From NCBI GenBank assembly GCA_008973525.1, contig WACJ01000070.1:124001-188000 (forward strand): DNA of 64,000 nt. Direction: 5' to 3'. Below the pieces are notes generated by a model. That model was not told the DNA's origin. It ran no database searches and was given only the letters and a program-made list of their open reading frames with translations. Shown piece after piece: positions 10,900 through 21,897 of this stretch (position 1 is its first letter; every line of letters begins with the position of its first letter). Origin of the DNA: Stenopsyche tienmushanensis (taxonomy: Eukaryota > Arthropoda > Insecta > Trichoptera > Stenopsychidae). Position numbers and translations under genes: made by a program.

Positions 10900-11660
10900 T
10901 TATTCAATGGTCCTGCAATAGTGCTTTAGTTAGCAGAGCATATTTGTGCTCAAAGCATTGCCAATGAAGGAGTTAGTGTACGGTATTAGAGCGTGAAAGT
11001 ACTGCAACTGAAGTTCCTTCTCCCGAGGGACGAAAGGAAGAAAATCGCATTTAGTTAGCAGTTTGGGCGGAGGCTAGTTCACACGTCTTTCACGTACGTG
11101 GAAGTCCCGTCTTCTCATCACGACCCCCGGTAACAAAGGTGACGCCTCTCAAACAAGTGTATTTCCGGATGCCGGACCTGTTTTAAATTCATCCCACATC
11201 CCCGATTGATTTCCGTTATCGCGTTCGCACGTGACCGTTCCAGCTTGATTATCAGCTCGACCGGGGAACTATGATATTCCAAGAAATGGTTCGTCATTCA
11301 TATAAATGGCTGCCGTGATTATACTATAAAACACCTCCACATTCTGAATAAATTGCGCCATCCCTACTTGCACCCCCTAGAGCTCGGGGGATGGGAGATG
11401 TTGCATCCGATAAATACCCACTGCAAAGCATCAACGTGAAGCGGTGTTTCCCAAAGGACAATCAGTATGAAACCGCGAAAAAATGTCACAACACCGAAAT
11501 TACGTTTTCTAGCACGTATATTAAACTTTGTGGAAACGCATGAGGTATTTTCACCCAAAACTATCACGGGCAATATTTGATGTTAATATAACTTTAAATG
11601 AACTCTGCATCAATGAAATATACACATGAGCTATATACAATATATTTTCACATAAAAAGG
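10900..11660. other. GC-richer single-copy island
   Basis: Less AT-rich than its surroundings from about 10960 to 11580, without repeat copies in the window. The 69-codon minus frame (11364-11573) shows no known domain. It could be conserved non-coding DNA; this is not testable here. Confidence 0.3.
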
Positions 11661-11768
11661 ATGATCACGCGGATGTCATACGGAGGATAAGTGGCGGGAG
11701 TGCGCGACGACCTCTCCATCGGAAGAGTTTACTGTGACTGATCAAAATGGCCAACCGACGGGACCTAA
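11661..11768 (-). mobile_element. mariner 5' non-coding fragment
   Basis: The complement reads CCATTTTGATCAGTCACAGT then CTTCCGATGGAGAGGTCGTC, the same 5' leader as the elements at 38015, 58672 and 63866. Only this leader of about 100 bp remains. Confidence 0.65.
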
Positions 11769-12157
11769 CAAATTGACAGCAAAGTTTGAAACAAAAAGAT
11801 CCTTTGCCTTCAAGAGCTCTTATAACCTTATCTTCTAGATAACACTGTCATCCCTAAAAAATATTTTTTTAAAACAAAATTTAGTTGCACTTATTTTTAA
11901 AAAGTAACTTCTATCTTCTCTGTAATATTTCTATACATTTATTATAGAATATAGATGATTCCAACTAAAAATATGGATCCAAATGATTTTTGATTTCGTT
12001 TACGTTTTTTTGTTGTTGTCTTTTAATGAATGCCTTATTTTTTAACATCATCGTATACAATCCATCTTTCATCTATTGTAATAATTTGCATAAAAACACA
12101 TTGATTGACGATGATCCTGGCTCCTTGGGGGCATCCTGTTATTTTCTATAGTCCGAT
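11769..12157. other. AT-rich DNA, nothing recognised
   Basis: No open frame, repeat or structure noticed. Confidence 0.45.
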
Positions 12158-12161
12158 TTAA

Positions 12162-12509
12162 TCCCTAAAGGAGTACTATCCCAGGGTCTAGGACCCCCCT
12201 CCGCTATTCAGAAAAAGCACTCTTGTACATTGAGCTCAGAGACAGAAAAAGACAGAGAGTTGCATGAGCCTTTATCCGATTATAATTTCTTTCTAATAAA
12301 GCAGGAGCAAATGAATCGATTTTTTGTGTATTGTTTATGTAAAAAAATGACGTGGTCTTGTATGCTATCAACAGTGCTTATTTATAATTGACTATGCCTC
12401 GAATTAAATATTGTTTTACGCTGATAGGAACTGATAGAAAGTAATCGGTGTAATACGATTATGGCATCAACGACTTCATAAATTTTAAATTTGCTCAATC
12501 CTCAAAAGG
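12162..12509. mobile_element. TTAA-flanked non-autonomous element, copy 1
   Basis: Flanked by TTAA at 12158-12161 and 12510-12513. The interior is about 75-80% alike by eye to 61073-61567: GGAGTACTATC, GCTATTCAGAAA, a CAGAGACAGA run, GGAGCAAATGAATCGATTTT, GTCTTGTATGCTATCAACAG, ATCAACGACTTCAT. This copy lacks about 110 internal bases present in the other. The ends (CCCTAAAGGAG; complement CCTTTTGAGGA) are only weakly inverted. TTAA targets suggest mobilisation by a piggyBac-type enzyme. Confidence 0.6.
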
Positions 12510-12513
12510 TTAA

Positions 12514-13739
12514 ACTTAAATTAATAGTTGTTTATCGATAAGACGTATCTATACACTTCATTGGTGGTTTTTGTGGCGTTTAAGCCTCGAAGAAGATATT
12601 GGTTTTGGGCTTCGCCATGTTAACTCTTAATAAAAAAGAGCAATGCTGATATATCATGTAACAATAAAAAAAATACGGAGAGGTTTTCTTTTAATGTATT
12701 TGCACACAAATTGAACACAAACGAAAATAATGGATTTCTTTTGGGAGGACCTAATAATATTTTATTGATTGAATCGAAATTTAAAATACAAACGTAGTAA
12801 ATAAAAGCAATCTTTCTTACTCTTAAAATCTGGATGAATACCAGATTATATTCTCAAAAGCATATGTGACCATATGGTCACATATTTGTAAAGCATTATT
12901 TTTTCCATTTAAATACCGATGCATTTCGCACAGTTTGATGAAATAAAATTATTTGAAAGGCTATATGATTATTTTAATTTTGTAAATGAATGTCAAAATG
13001 AAACTCGGACATCTGAAAGCATTTTTGTAATATCTTGATTCAATGTTAATTTTTAATTCTAATATGAGCAAATAATCACCACAATTTCATAATTATAACA
13101 TGGATGATTCAATATACTAAATTATTGGGTTAAATGATGATTTATAGTTCAAGTGAATAACCATAAATTTGATTATCAATGCTAGTATTCAACTAAAAAT
13201 CTTATTAGGCAATTTTCGACTTATTCTCAATATTTGATATGAGATTTGTCTGTTTAATAAATAAACAAGATGTCTATTTATTAAATATTAACCCTAAGCG
13301 GATGAGCAAATTCTTTGAAACTATTGTCAATCGAAACAAATATAGTCGCATAAAAATGAACGGAATAAAATCATAAGGGTTGAAAAAGGATGTATATTGA
13401 TCCGGCATAACATGTTGTGAAAATTTGAAATTATGTATCCCAATTACTTGTTCCCGGATGGGATTTTTTTAAAATGTCTATCTAAAACCAGAATATTTGG
13501 TTAAAACGATCCCTTGTGGATGTATTCAAATAAAATGGATATTGAAATTGACTGTGGGTCAATATTCAAACATATTTCTAGCGGAATTATATTCATATTG
13601 AAATTTTGCATTGGCATTTTATATTACGGGAAATATGATTGTCTCAAATAGGGTGGTATTCGTTTGCTAAAGATTAAATTAGTTTATGCTGAAAAGTTGT
13701 CCCATCTAAGAAGGAAGGGTGACCCATATTAAAAACGAA
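12514..13739. other. AT-rich DNA, nothing recognised
   Basis: Contains ATATGTGACCATATGGTCACATA at about 12860-12885, an imperfect palindrome around CCATATGG. Otherwise no repeat partner or coding signal. Confidence 0.4.
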
Positions 13740-14220
13740 TTGAATAATTGATTTACATCAAAGCTTAGCTCCGAAATCACTCCTCGGAAAGGGTGCCAAT
13801 CTAATAATACAACCTTCGGGGGCGAATCGATCCAATTGAAATTGAATTACAAATAACAAGTAAATGAACAAAATAAATAAATAAAAAAGCAGTCATTCAT
13901 TAGGAGCCGGGACCGCAACAAAGCCTCCGAACGGGAAATATTTAGATGGCGATTTCACGCTTCGACGTCGGCCGTCTTTACGAGTTTACACTTGGGGTCC
14001 TGAGGGGTGCCTGGGAGGCTTCGGGAGGGCGATATAAGAGGCTCCCGCCGAAGAAGACAAGAAGAGAATACTACCAGGGACTTAACGGTTAATCGGCTTA
14101 GCGGGAAAGGGTGAAATTTCGTTGCGCCGACGGCTCCGCAGTTTAATGGCGCAGCCACCTACATTATTATACACTTGTAAATTTGAGTAGGTGAAAATCT
14201 CACCCCGATACAAACCTCAC
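13740..14220. other. GC-richer single-copy island
   Basis: About 13880-14150 is GC-rich. The minus 67-codon frame at 13955-14158 is proline/arginine-rich without a known domain. Candidate unique or regulatory DNA; function unknown. Confidence 0.3.
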
Positions 14221-14821
14221 TTTTTGAGCTAGTAATTATGGGGGTAGTTTAGGAGACACGAAGAAAATTCTCGACTGTAGCTTGTATGCTTTGTGAACCC
14301 CTGCGATGCCTTAACGTGGCAATACATTTCAATCGTTGTGCACATGCAAATTCACGAGAAAACTCCTATAAGAGCGATTTAAACTTTAAACGATGAATTT
14401 AAGCCGATTTGCCGACGTTTTATGCTTTTAAATTCGAAAGTATTTTGCAAGTATTATAAATTTTTGATGGATAAGATCAGGATTTATCGAATTAAAGATA
14501 CTGCAAGAGTCATTGATTGCTCAATAATTATGTCGTTCTCAATATCGAACTTAATCTCGAAGAATTTAGTTAATGACACATCATTCAATAAGTTCGTTTA
14601 TCTTAAGAAATTACAAAAAAACAAAATTAAGTTATTATAACGGGAAACTTATATCTTCGAATTATAAAGAAAATCTATATAGAGTAATTAAATAAATATT
14701 AGATAGATTAAATTCTTTGAGAGTATCATTAACCACTCAATATTGAAATTCAGTCGGAAATGTAGACATTTGTAGATTAAGAAACAGTTGCAAGAGTTAT
14801 ATATAAAAAAACATTTTAATA
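14221..14821. other. AT-rich DNA, nothing recognised
   Basis: The 72-codon plus frame (14422-14640) is isoleucine/lysine-rich and looks like AT-rich chance reading. No repeats seen. Confidence 0.4.
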
Positions 14822-14823
14822 TA

Positions 14824-15065
14824 CAGTCAACCCTTCTATAGCGTCAAGATAGGAACCACACTATAGAAACTAAACGCTATAGAAAGTTAGGTATCTATAT
14901 AAATTTTGTACGCGCGAGGTAACAATGACTTTAAGTATTTTATCCGTTGCTTACACAAAAGATGCTGCAAATGAAGAAGATGCTATAGGAGGATTTACTG
15001 TAATGGTTGCTGAAGCAAGATGTAAAATATTTGGAGCCCATTGTATCATAAATATGTCTAAATAG
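14824..15065 (+). mobile_element. pogo/Tigger-type terminal region
   Basis: Right after TA (14822-14823) the sequence reads CAGTCAACCCTTCTATAGCG, continuing CACACTATAGAAACTAAACG. Tigger/pogo ends characteristically begin CAGT with repeated CTATA-type motifs and use TA targets. Downstream a short frame is acidic (EEDAIGGFTVMVAEARCK), as pogo-type C-termini often are. No right terminus was found. Likely a decayed end plus a little of the body. Confidence 0.45.
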
Positions 15066-15653
15066 CGTCGAAGACACATATAATCTACACAAAACTTGTT
15101 TTATTTAAATTTAAAAATTAAGTATCCTCAATGAAAGACTCTGTATATGATGATGTAATAAGTTTAATAAAAGTCATCAATATATATAACGAAATTTGCA
15201 ATGATCGATGAAGCAAATTAGCATATCATTCTGAGACACTATATATAATTAATCTCAAAAAAAATATATAATGTTGAAATCCACATTTTAGAGACATTTA
15301 CGATCGACCCCGTATCCTTTATAACAAGCATATAATGCGAGCAAACTTACGATAACGTTCTTCCTTGGTTGTATATATATATTTTTTTAATATTCCTAAG
15401 TGTTTTTTACTCTTGGAGGGGTAAATATAGGTTTTTATTCCATTGATAGGCTTTGTTATGATTTTTTACGGGAATGCTTACACAGTAATGAAGAGGCTTG
15501 ATTAAATCCAGACAAAGTTCAGTATTTGAAATGTATTTTAAAGCAATAAATTGACAGAGATGATGCTGATCGTCATAGAAAATTGTACAAGAAATACCCG
15601 ATCTGATGTATAGATAGGGTCTAAGTCCAACCAATATCAAAGTCGAGCTATAA
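15066..15653. other. AT-rich DNA, nothing recognised
   Basis: The 77-codon minus frame (15407-15640) shows no domain I recognise. Confidence 0.4.
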
Positions 15654-15895
15654 TCTACTCTGGGGAACTCTGCCCCTTCGTTTGCAGCAGTAAAATATTG
15701 TGTGGCAGGGTTTAAACGAGGACGTACGACTTACCAAGACGAACATCGTCACGAGAATGACATGAGTAAGCTGTGTGCAAGATTGGTGCCGTGTTTGCTC
15801 ACAATGATTTATTGCTGAAAACAAATTGATGTTTTACAGCAATGAATCTGAGTTTCTGATTCGATTCATAATCGTCGGATAATTTTAGGACTACC
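15654..15895 (+). pseudogene. mariner transposase N-terminal/linker fragment
   Basis: In one frame from 15654: LGNSAPSFAAVKYCVAGFKR followed by GRTTYQDEHR, matching the first helix-turn-helix of mariner transposases (G-D-S-A-P-S-x-A-T-V-K-x-W-V-A-x-F-K-R-G-R). After a deletion it continues MSKLCARLVPCLLT, the linker WVPxxLT region. A frameshifted SNESEFLIRFIIVG then corresponds to the stretch before the first catalytic aspartate. A stop lies at about 15816. No terminal repeats were found. It belongs to a different mariner lineage from the 17-kb and 42-kb copies. Confidence 0.75.
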
Positions 15896-16339
15896 CTTGT
15901 ATATGCTGCATAAGTTCTGTTCTTTTTTGTTTCGCATATTTTGGAGCTCTTTTTCAAAGTATTTTGAAAAAAATTATATTATTTATACTTTGATTAAAAT
16001 ATGACATTATTGAAAACATATTAATTATTTTTCACCGTAAAAGTTGATGTGGTCAAATGTATTGTGCGGCATAAAGATCACATGTTGCGTGTGACGTTAA
16101 TGTGGAACGAAAATTAAAATATGGCGTGATGATAATTGGCGACCTTAACAATGAATGGTGAAAAAATGATCTTGATCCGAAAAAAATGCTTCCAGTTGTT
16201 CAGTTAATTAATTAAGAACGATGCTTACAAAATATAAATGGCCAAATGTGAAATAATTACATATTTTTCATGGAGGATTTTTCAAAAAACAAAATGTAAA
16301 ACAGGCTGAGAGTATTATTACATAACGCAGATTGATGAC
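15896..16339. other. AT-rich DNA, nothing recognised
   Basis: No repeat, ORF or structure noticed. Confidence 0.4.
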
Positions 16340-16395
16340 ACGTTACAATCCGTTGACGCAGTTATGCGCAGCTCTAAGAATAGCGCTGTTTACCG

Positions 16396-16439
16396 GGGCG
16401 CATTAATGCGCCCTGCTAGACAATCATACGGTATTGTCT
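16396..16439. repeat. 18-bp perfect palindrome beside a hairpin
   Basis: GGGCGCATTAATGCGCCC (16396-16413) is a perfect palindrome. Four bases later AGACAAT and ATTGTCT (16418-16424 and 16433-16439) form a 7-bp hairpin with an 8-base loop. It sits in a GC-richer stretch (16340-16680) with no repeat partner in the window. Function unknown. Confidence 0.75.
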
Positions 16440-16680
16440 GGCATGTTGCTTATTGCGTCACACAATATTTTGACTCTGCAATCAACAATCCGACTGTTTC
16501 ATCTCGAAATGACATTATCAACACCCAGCAAAGTCTTCCAAACGCCGACCGTAAAATGAATGCACTTTCGGCGGGAGTGTGACCGTTACGACCGCCCACC
16601 CATTTTGTTCTTGACTCCTGGCGGCAACACCCGTCATTAACATTAATATAAAAACGCTCCCCGTAATTTGGTTTTAATAA

Positions 16681-16900
16681 CACAGTGGCGTAGAAGCCAA
16701 CATCTGGGCAGGCGGTCTCTTCCGCCCCGTGGGGGGAATGAGCGAAGCGAGAATTTCAATTTGAGATAAGAATGTGTCGAACCCGGGACCCGGGGGTGGC
16801 TTAGCTTGTATCTTGGGGTGGCTGGGTGTTTTCGATACTATGCACGCAGACAGACACCAATTATTGAGCCAGTGGCCCACTCGGGCAGCCCATGCTCTCT
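16681..16900. repeat. GC-rich probable repeat starting CACAGTGGCGTAG
   Basis: Starts CACAGTGGCGTAGAAGCC. It holds a CCCGGGACCCGGG run and, on the minus strand, GGGTCCCGGGTTCGA, which looks like a B-box but has no matching A-box at tRNA spacing. CAGTGGCGTA is also the core of hAT family A. I could not delimit it and found no second full copy. Confidence 0.3.
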
Positions 16901-17063
16901 GGACGATTGATCAAAACGTCCAATGAGAAATCTCACCCGGCAGTAGGAATTTATTTATCAAAAATCAACCTAACTATATTCAATTCCCATTTTAATCTTT
17001 AAAATATACAAACCGCATTCAAAATATATAATTTTGGATATTTCAATAAATACATTGAATATA

Positions 17064-18022
17064 TTAGGTAAAGCGGAAAGAAATGTCATTTTTTTGAGAG
17101 CTGTACAATATTACTCAATTAAAGTGAATTTATCGCGAAGCGAATGTTCTAATGACTTGAAAAGATGATAGTCTGAAGGTGCAATGTCAGGAAAATATGG
17201 TGAACATTGCAACACTTCCATATCCAGCTCCCTTATTTTGTTCTGCTGTAATCCTTGCTGCGTGTGGTCTTGCATTATCATGCTGTTAATATTCTTCTTT
17301 GGTTGTTAACTAGCACTGGTCGCTTTTTGAGCATTTTTTAACCTATCTAATTGTGCACAGTATAGCTCTACTGTGATATTTGAACCAAGTTTTAATAATT
17401 CGTAGTGAATTACGCCAAAAAAATCCCACCAAACACAAAAGAGGACCTTTTTCAAGGATAATGACGATCGAAGGGTAGAAACAGGTACTTGATTTGAAGA
17501 AAGCCACTGTTACCCTGTCTATATTTTTTCTCGAGTCTTTTCAAATGGTATTTTACTGTCGACCAAGGACAGCCGATGTCTAGCGATAAATCCGTTTATT
17601 GTTTTTTGAGGATCAGATTCTACCAGAGAATTTATTGTGTCATCATCGATTTTTACAGATCGTCTTGATTTTGGTTTATTTTTTAAATCTTTATCGCCAC
17701 TTTTGAATTTTTTGAACTATCGATGGAATTTTCGAATATTCAATATGTCGCCATATGTATCACAGATGCTCTGGGTAGCTTATTTTGCTTTAAATCCTTT
17801 ATCGAATAAAAACAGTAAACAAGATCGCAAAAGGGTCTCATCAATTTCTGGCTTGGACATTTTCACTATGGCTAAAGAAATATAAAAATATTTGAAAAAC
17901 TAAGACAAACAACAGAGCTTCAAAATGACACCAATCTTGACGTATTCACTTGACAGCAACCCGAGGCAAATTAACGGCAAAGATGCAACTAAAAAAATGA
18001 CATTTCTTTCCGCTTTATCTAA
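17064..18022 (-). mobile_element. mariner transposon with matching ends, inactive
   Basis: The inverted repeats TTAGGTAAAGCGGAAAGAAA (left) and, complemented on the right, TTAGATAAAGCGGAAAGAAA continue TGTCATTTTTTT. TA flanks both sides (17062-17063 and 18023-18024), the mariner target duplication. The minus strand encodes a broken transposase (separate entry). At 959 bp it is about 300 bp short of a full mariner because of an internal deletion. The well-kept ends could still be recognised by a transposase supplied elsewhere. Confidence 0.85.
17090..17866 (-). pseudogene. mariner transposase pseudogene
   Basis: Starts MSKPEIDETLLRSCLLFLFD (ATG complement near 17864), then the first helix-turn-helix with CDTYGDILNIRKFHRWFKKF. 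A frameshift leads to CPWSTVKYHLKRLEKKYRQ, the second helix-turn-helix. A deletion removes the WVPHEL linker and the first catalytic aspartate. It resumes with VLFCVWWDFFGVIHYELL, a stop, then (shifted) QHDNARPHAARITAEQNK with the second catalytic Asp, then FPDIAPSDYHLFKSL with the third. At least two frameshifts, one stop and one deletion rule out function. Membership of the cecropia/mauritiana-like side of mariner is an inference from the CVWWD...HYELL style. Confidence 0.85.
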
Positions 18023-18023
18023 T

Positions 18024-18395
18024 ACATACTTCTCTTTATTAGAAAAATCTATCGGATAGGAAGCTTCTTTATCCCGTCACCGAAGAAAGAAGGCAAGAAA
18101 TAGCATCCTCTATTGCGTTATGTTTAATTGAACCAAAAAAAATTTGTAAAGGTCTGAAAGTCATTAAACAGTCTCCTGGAAAATTGATGGCTACGGTATT
18201 TTAGTACTTGAAAGGTATTAAATTGATTAATTTTTATATGACAGACGATGAATGTAATCTATTATTTTCAGCTGCTAGATGACTCTAAGGCTGCTTAAAT
18301 GAAAACGAACAATTACGCGTTGCGCAACATATTTATTTGATGATGGAATAAATGTATTTCTTAATGAAGAAATCTATGCAAAAAATAATATATAT
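18024..18395. mobile_element. MITE-like repeat with long imperfect inverted ends
   Basis: The left arm (TTCTCTTTATTAGAAAAATC, 18030 onward) is inverted in the right arm (complement TTTCTTCATTAAGAAATACA). GCAATAGAGG/GCGTTA-type sequence also pairs with GTTGCGCAACGCG. A related piece is at 463-631. The mariner at 17064-18022 lies directly against its left edge and may have inserted there. No coding capacity. Confidence 0.45.
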
Positions 18396-20529
18396 ATTTG
18401 AATCATTCTAGTAGCATTGAAAAATTTATCATGCTGCTTAATACAGGTGTTTAAGGGTTAATAAAAAAGTTTTCCAATTGATTTTTTTATGAAGGGCTTT
18501 GAAAGTCTTATACAAATTTAAGTAATCCCTGCAGGTACAGGGATTATTTCGGTTTGCTTTTAAAGTGAATGTGGATGGTTTTGCGTATAAATTTCATATT
18601 TAAAAAATATGCTCAATTGATTTAAATATGGGCAAATTTTCAGGCTAGTTTGTCCGGTATTTATACGGTGATTTGATTCAGACTAACAGTTATACGTCGG
18701 AGCAAATTGACAAAGTTTTAAGATTGATGCTGCAAATTGAAGGGTCGGTCTGCGAGCCACACTTCCGGAAGCGATGTGTGTAAATGCGCCACGAAGGGAT
18801 GTAAAGTGTAGGACGAGCCAAAAACGGGTATGAAAGCTAAGGAATGAGCTAAAGAATGGGCGATGAGTCCGGGAGTCCCGAATGGGTTGCTTGTAGCAAG
18901 CGGGAAGATAAAAGGGGTGGCAGCAGATGAGGGTGGGTCAAAGGGCGGATGTAACAGGAGAGAAGACGTGGTAAACTTTTGCATGCCGGAGAAGACTCTC
19001 GGTTGTTATTCGAGGCTGTATAGGATTGGCGCTGATTAATTTTGATCGGCTCGTCAATCATACGTGTACGGATTGTGTCTATTGAAAATTACGGACCGAT
19101 GAACACGTAAATAAGTAATCTTTCCTTAATAACTTGCAGAACACTATATTTATAATCTGATCAAATAAACTAAATAGAAATGTATAAGACAGAATCGATA
19201 TCAAATTAACTCTATGATTTCCAGGAATGAGTTAATTTTTTCCGTTTTTTTTTTTAATTGCAATTTTACACGTTCTGATGGAAAAACTGGTTAAAATAAA
19301 CTGAACAATAACTATTTCAAAGCATATACCAAAAAAACGATCACAAAACTTACGCCCTTTTTTTTATTGCTTTTCTAAACAAAAGTGTAAAAACGGCACG
19401 TATTTTTGGCACTATCAATACAAACGTTTTGGAAAGGATAATTTGGATAGCTCAAGTGCGCACTCATGATGTGAGTGCATACGCTTTTATGATATGGATG
19501 CAATTAATATATAATATTAAAAAAAGTAACAATAAGATATTCACTTATTAATATTTTGAATTTTTATGTTTTTAATAGACACGATAAAAGCGTTTGATTA
19601 TGTATGACACATTGATTTTGCATTTCATCAATTTATAAGGATTTTATATGAAAATGTATTTTAAATTGCATTAATATACATAAGATTCTTATCGAGTGAT
19701 TTTTCACCTCCCCCTTGATGGCATTTCCTGGGCGGAAATAATAAAAGAAATAATACATAAGACTCCAATTATAGTGTACCCGGTCTTCCATAGTACAAAA
19801 TAGTTTGAGTCATGGGCGAAACAATTTTCTATTGAAACGTAAAAAGTAAAAAAAAAACAATGGCATGTCGCGACCACCCCCGGTCTCAACCCCAACCACC
19901 CTGCAGTCTCTTACAGTGAATTAATGTAGTTTGGCATTGTGAAGTACATATAGCAGGGCGGGGTGGCGTGAATCAACTGGCAAGTCATGTTACCATCAAC
20001 CTGAAATAGCGGGGGTACCTTCCGAGCGAAGCCTCATTCTTACACTGCCTCGTGAAAAGTGTTTCACATTACCCTTAATTAAAATGATTAAATATGAAAT
20101 ATTTTATTTAGTGAGAGAGAATAAATTCGACCGTATTATTTTACACGAAAAATTCAATATTCTTTATCGGGTGAATTTCGGCTTTCAGCCCTTACATCCG
20201 CTTTTTAGGCAGACGAAATTGGACCCATTACAACCTATCAGCCGATATTATCTAATACTTTTTTCGTTTCGAAAAAAAAAACTCATCGTAATAAAATTAT
20301 TTCAATTCAAGGAAAAATGGGTAGGAAGTGTTTAATAATATCGCTTAAATCTTTTTTTTTTTTTTTTGCAATGAAATCAATTCCAGAATGTATTTTTAAA
20401 TTACGGGCGTATCATTTAAAATTGTTAAGAGTTTTATTAACGATATTTGATAATAAAAAATACAATCTGTAATTATTTTAAAAATACAGTCTCAGAATCC
20501 CTCGTGCCATATTGGATTTGGGACCGAGT
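18396..20529. other. no recognised gene; partly GC-richer
   Basis: 18700-19000 is GC-richer with overlapping minus-strand frames (88 and 70 codons) of low-complexity proline/serine type and no domain. At 19445-19490 the piece GTGCGCACTCATGATGTGAG resembles the ends of the TTAA-type repeats at 28432 and 40845. 19690-20010 is GC-rich and may be a repeat. The rest is AT-rich. Confidence 0.35.
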
Positions 20530-20863
20530 GGCAGTAGACCCGTCGAAAGACCTTTTTTACGCTGGGATAGACATAGACGCCGCACATACGGAGAAGGCCG
20601 CAACAAATGCGGCTAGTATTGCGGAAGGTCTAGCTATCAACCTAGCCCAATATCGAAGGCCCTAAGTCTAATCGTAGAAGACTGTACAACGTGGTCGTGC
20701 ATTCGGTACTATTGTACGGAGTTCCAATATGGGTCCAGGCACTACACTGCGAAAAGATCAGGCTCAATCTGGCTAGAGTACAGAGGAGAGGTGCGATCAG
20801 AGTCGCATTAGCATATCGTACAGTGTCAGAAGACGCAGTCCTGGCACTGACTTTCGGCACCAA
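20530..20863 (+). pseudogene. R1-like LINE reverse transcriptase C-terminal piece
   Basis: In two frames joined by a shift near 20640 it reads GIDIDAAHTEKAATNAASIA then RRRLYNVVVHSVLLYGVPIW, and ends RVQRRGAIRVALAYRTVSED. The LYNVVVHSVLLYG and QRRGAIRVxxAYRTVSE motifs mark the end of the reverse transcriptase domain in R1-type non-LTR retrotransposons. The upstream polymerase motifs and endonuclease are missing (5' truncation, usual for LINEs). It breaks off at VLALT, after which about 278 foreign bases intervene before the C-terminal part resumes at about 21142. Confidence 0.8.
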
Positions 20864-21141
20864 ATGCGCGAAAGGAGGTTTCTACGGAGAATAATTCTTT
20901 GCTTAAATGTAGAATCTATTGGAAAGTTTGTTGGCACCTGTAACAATTAGTTTAGCATGTTTAGCAATTCATGCAGCAGCCACGGTGGAGTAGGAGAATG
21001 TTTCCCTGCATCACCTCCTGATTTAGTGACTTTAACGCTGTGTGAGTTCTTTTGTTTGCAAGTGTGTGTCCGCGTTAATTGGTATAACCAATCAACGGTA
21101 CGGGCACGGTGGTACGTAGTGTGTCTCCCTCCCGCCCTCAA
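20864..21141 (+). other. insertion splitting the R1-like element
   Basis: This block separates VLALT from VLPIDLLAKE, two pieces contiguous in R1-type proteins, so it is most simply an insertion. Its first bases (GGCACCAAATGCGCG, then GGAGAATAATTC) recur inverted at 34538-34582. No inverted ends, poly-A or clear target duplication was seen. Its nature is unknown. Confidence 0.5.
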
Positions 21142-21720
21142 TGATGTACTGCCAATCGACCTGCTTGCAAAGGAAATAAAAGCTATATACACTGGAGAAA
21201 CCAGACAGAGCACCAGGCAGGACATCATGGTGGAATGGGACAGCTCCGCCACAGGCCGATGAACACATCGGCTCATTCCGGACCTGAAAACCTGGGTATC
21301 CAGGAAACACGGCCAGCTGTGCTAACATCTTACCCAGGCACTCACTGGACACGGTTGTTATGGTAGCTACCTGTTTAAAATTCAAAAGGAAGCCAGTCCG
21401 GAATGCCACCACTGCGGAGCGGAGCTGGATGCTATTTGACTGCCCGGCCTGGAGCACAGAGAGGGACGCACTGCGGGAGGAGCTTGAAGTTAATTCAATC
21501 ACACCCAGCAACATGGTCCCCATGATGCTAACTAATGCCAGGGCATGGAACGCGCTGTGCGGATACGTGGCGAGCGTTATGCTGCAAAAGGAGGATACTG
21601 AACGACTGAGACGTCGGGCACACATTGAAGCATCCTCCACGTCCTCAACCTATGAGCGAGAAAACCCAGTGAGACACATAAGAGGTCCCGAGAATATTCT
21701 ACAGAATAGGACAACATGGT
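21142..21720 (+). pseudogene. R1-like LINE ORF2 C-terminus
   Basis: Reads VLPIDLLAKEIKAIYTGE, then VEWDSSATGR, a TGA stop at 21260 where the family has Trp, THRLIPDLKTWVSRKHGQLC, a TAA, then GHGCYGSYLF and CHHCGAELDA. After a shift: LFDCPAWSTERDALREEL. The C-x2-C ... H ... C pattern is the terminal CCHC zinc knuckle of R1-clade ORF2, with its His partly lost in the break. Two stops and at least one frameshift make it dead. Long antisense frames here are shadows. Confidence 0.8.
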
Positions 21721-21865
21721 AAGTGTTAACATGAGACCCAAGAGGAATACATTCCGCCATCCTAGAGCAATACTTTACGGTAGCCGGGTGGCGGCGGAAC
21801 CGGAGGAGGGGTTTAGTGAGTCAAATCTCACACTACACCAGAATGAAAAAAAAATAAAAAAGACG
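21721..21865 (+). mobile_element. R1-like LINE 3' tail with A-rich end
   Basis: Follows the ORF2 remnant and includes a GC-rich stretch (GGTAGCCGGGTGGCGGCGG) and a terminal A-rich run at about 21845-21862 (GAAAAAAAAATAAAAAA type). This is the usual 3' end of a retrotransposed LINE. Confidence 0.6.
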
Positions 21866-21897
21866 CTGGACATTAGAACCTGGACAATTGGAGAAAT

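Noticed and set aside
16780..16880. Possible tRNA or SINE head (GGGTCCCGGGTTCGA)
   Set aside because: No A-box at proper spacing and no second copy in the window.
21092..21640. 182-codon minus-strand open frame
   Set aside because: It is antisense to the R1-like LINE C-terminus, whose plus-strand motifs explain the sequence.
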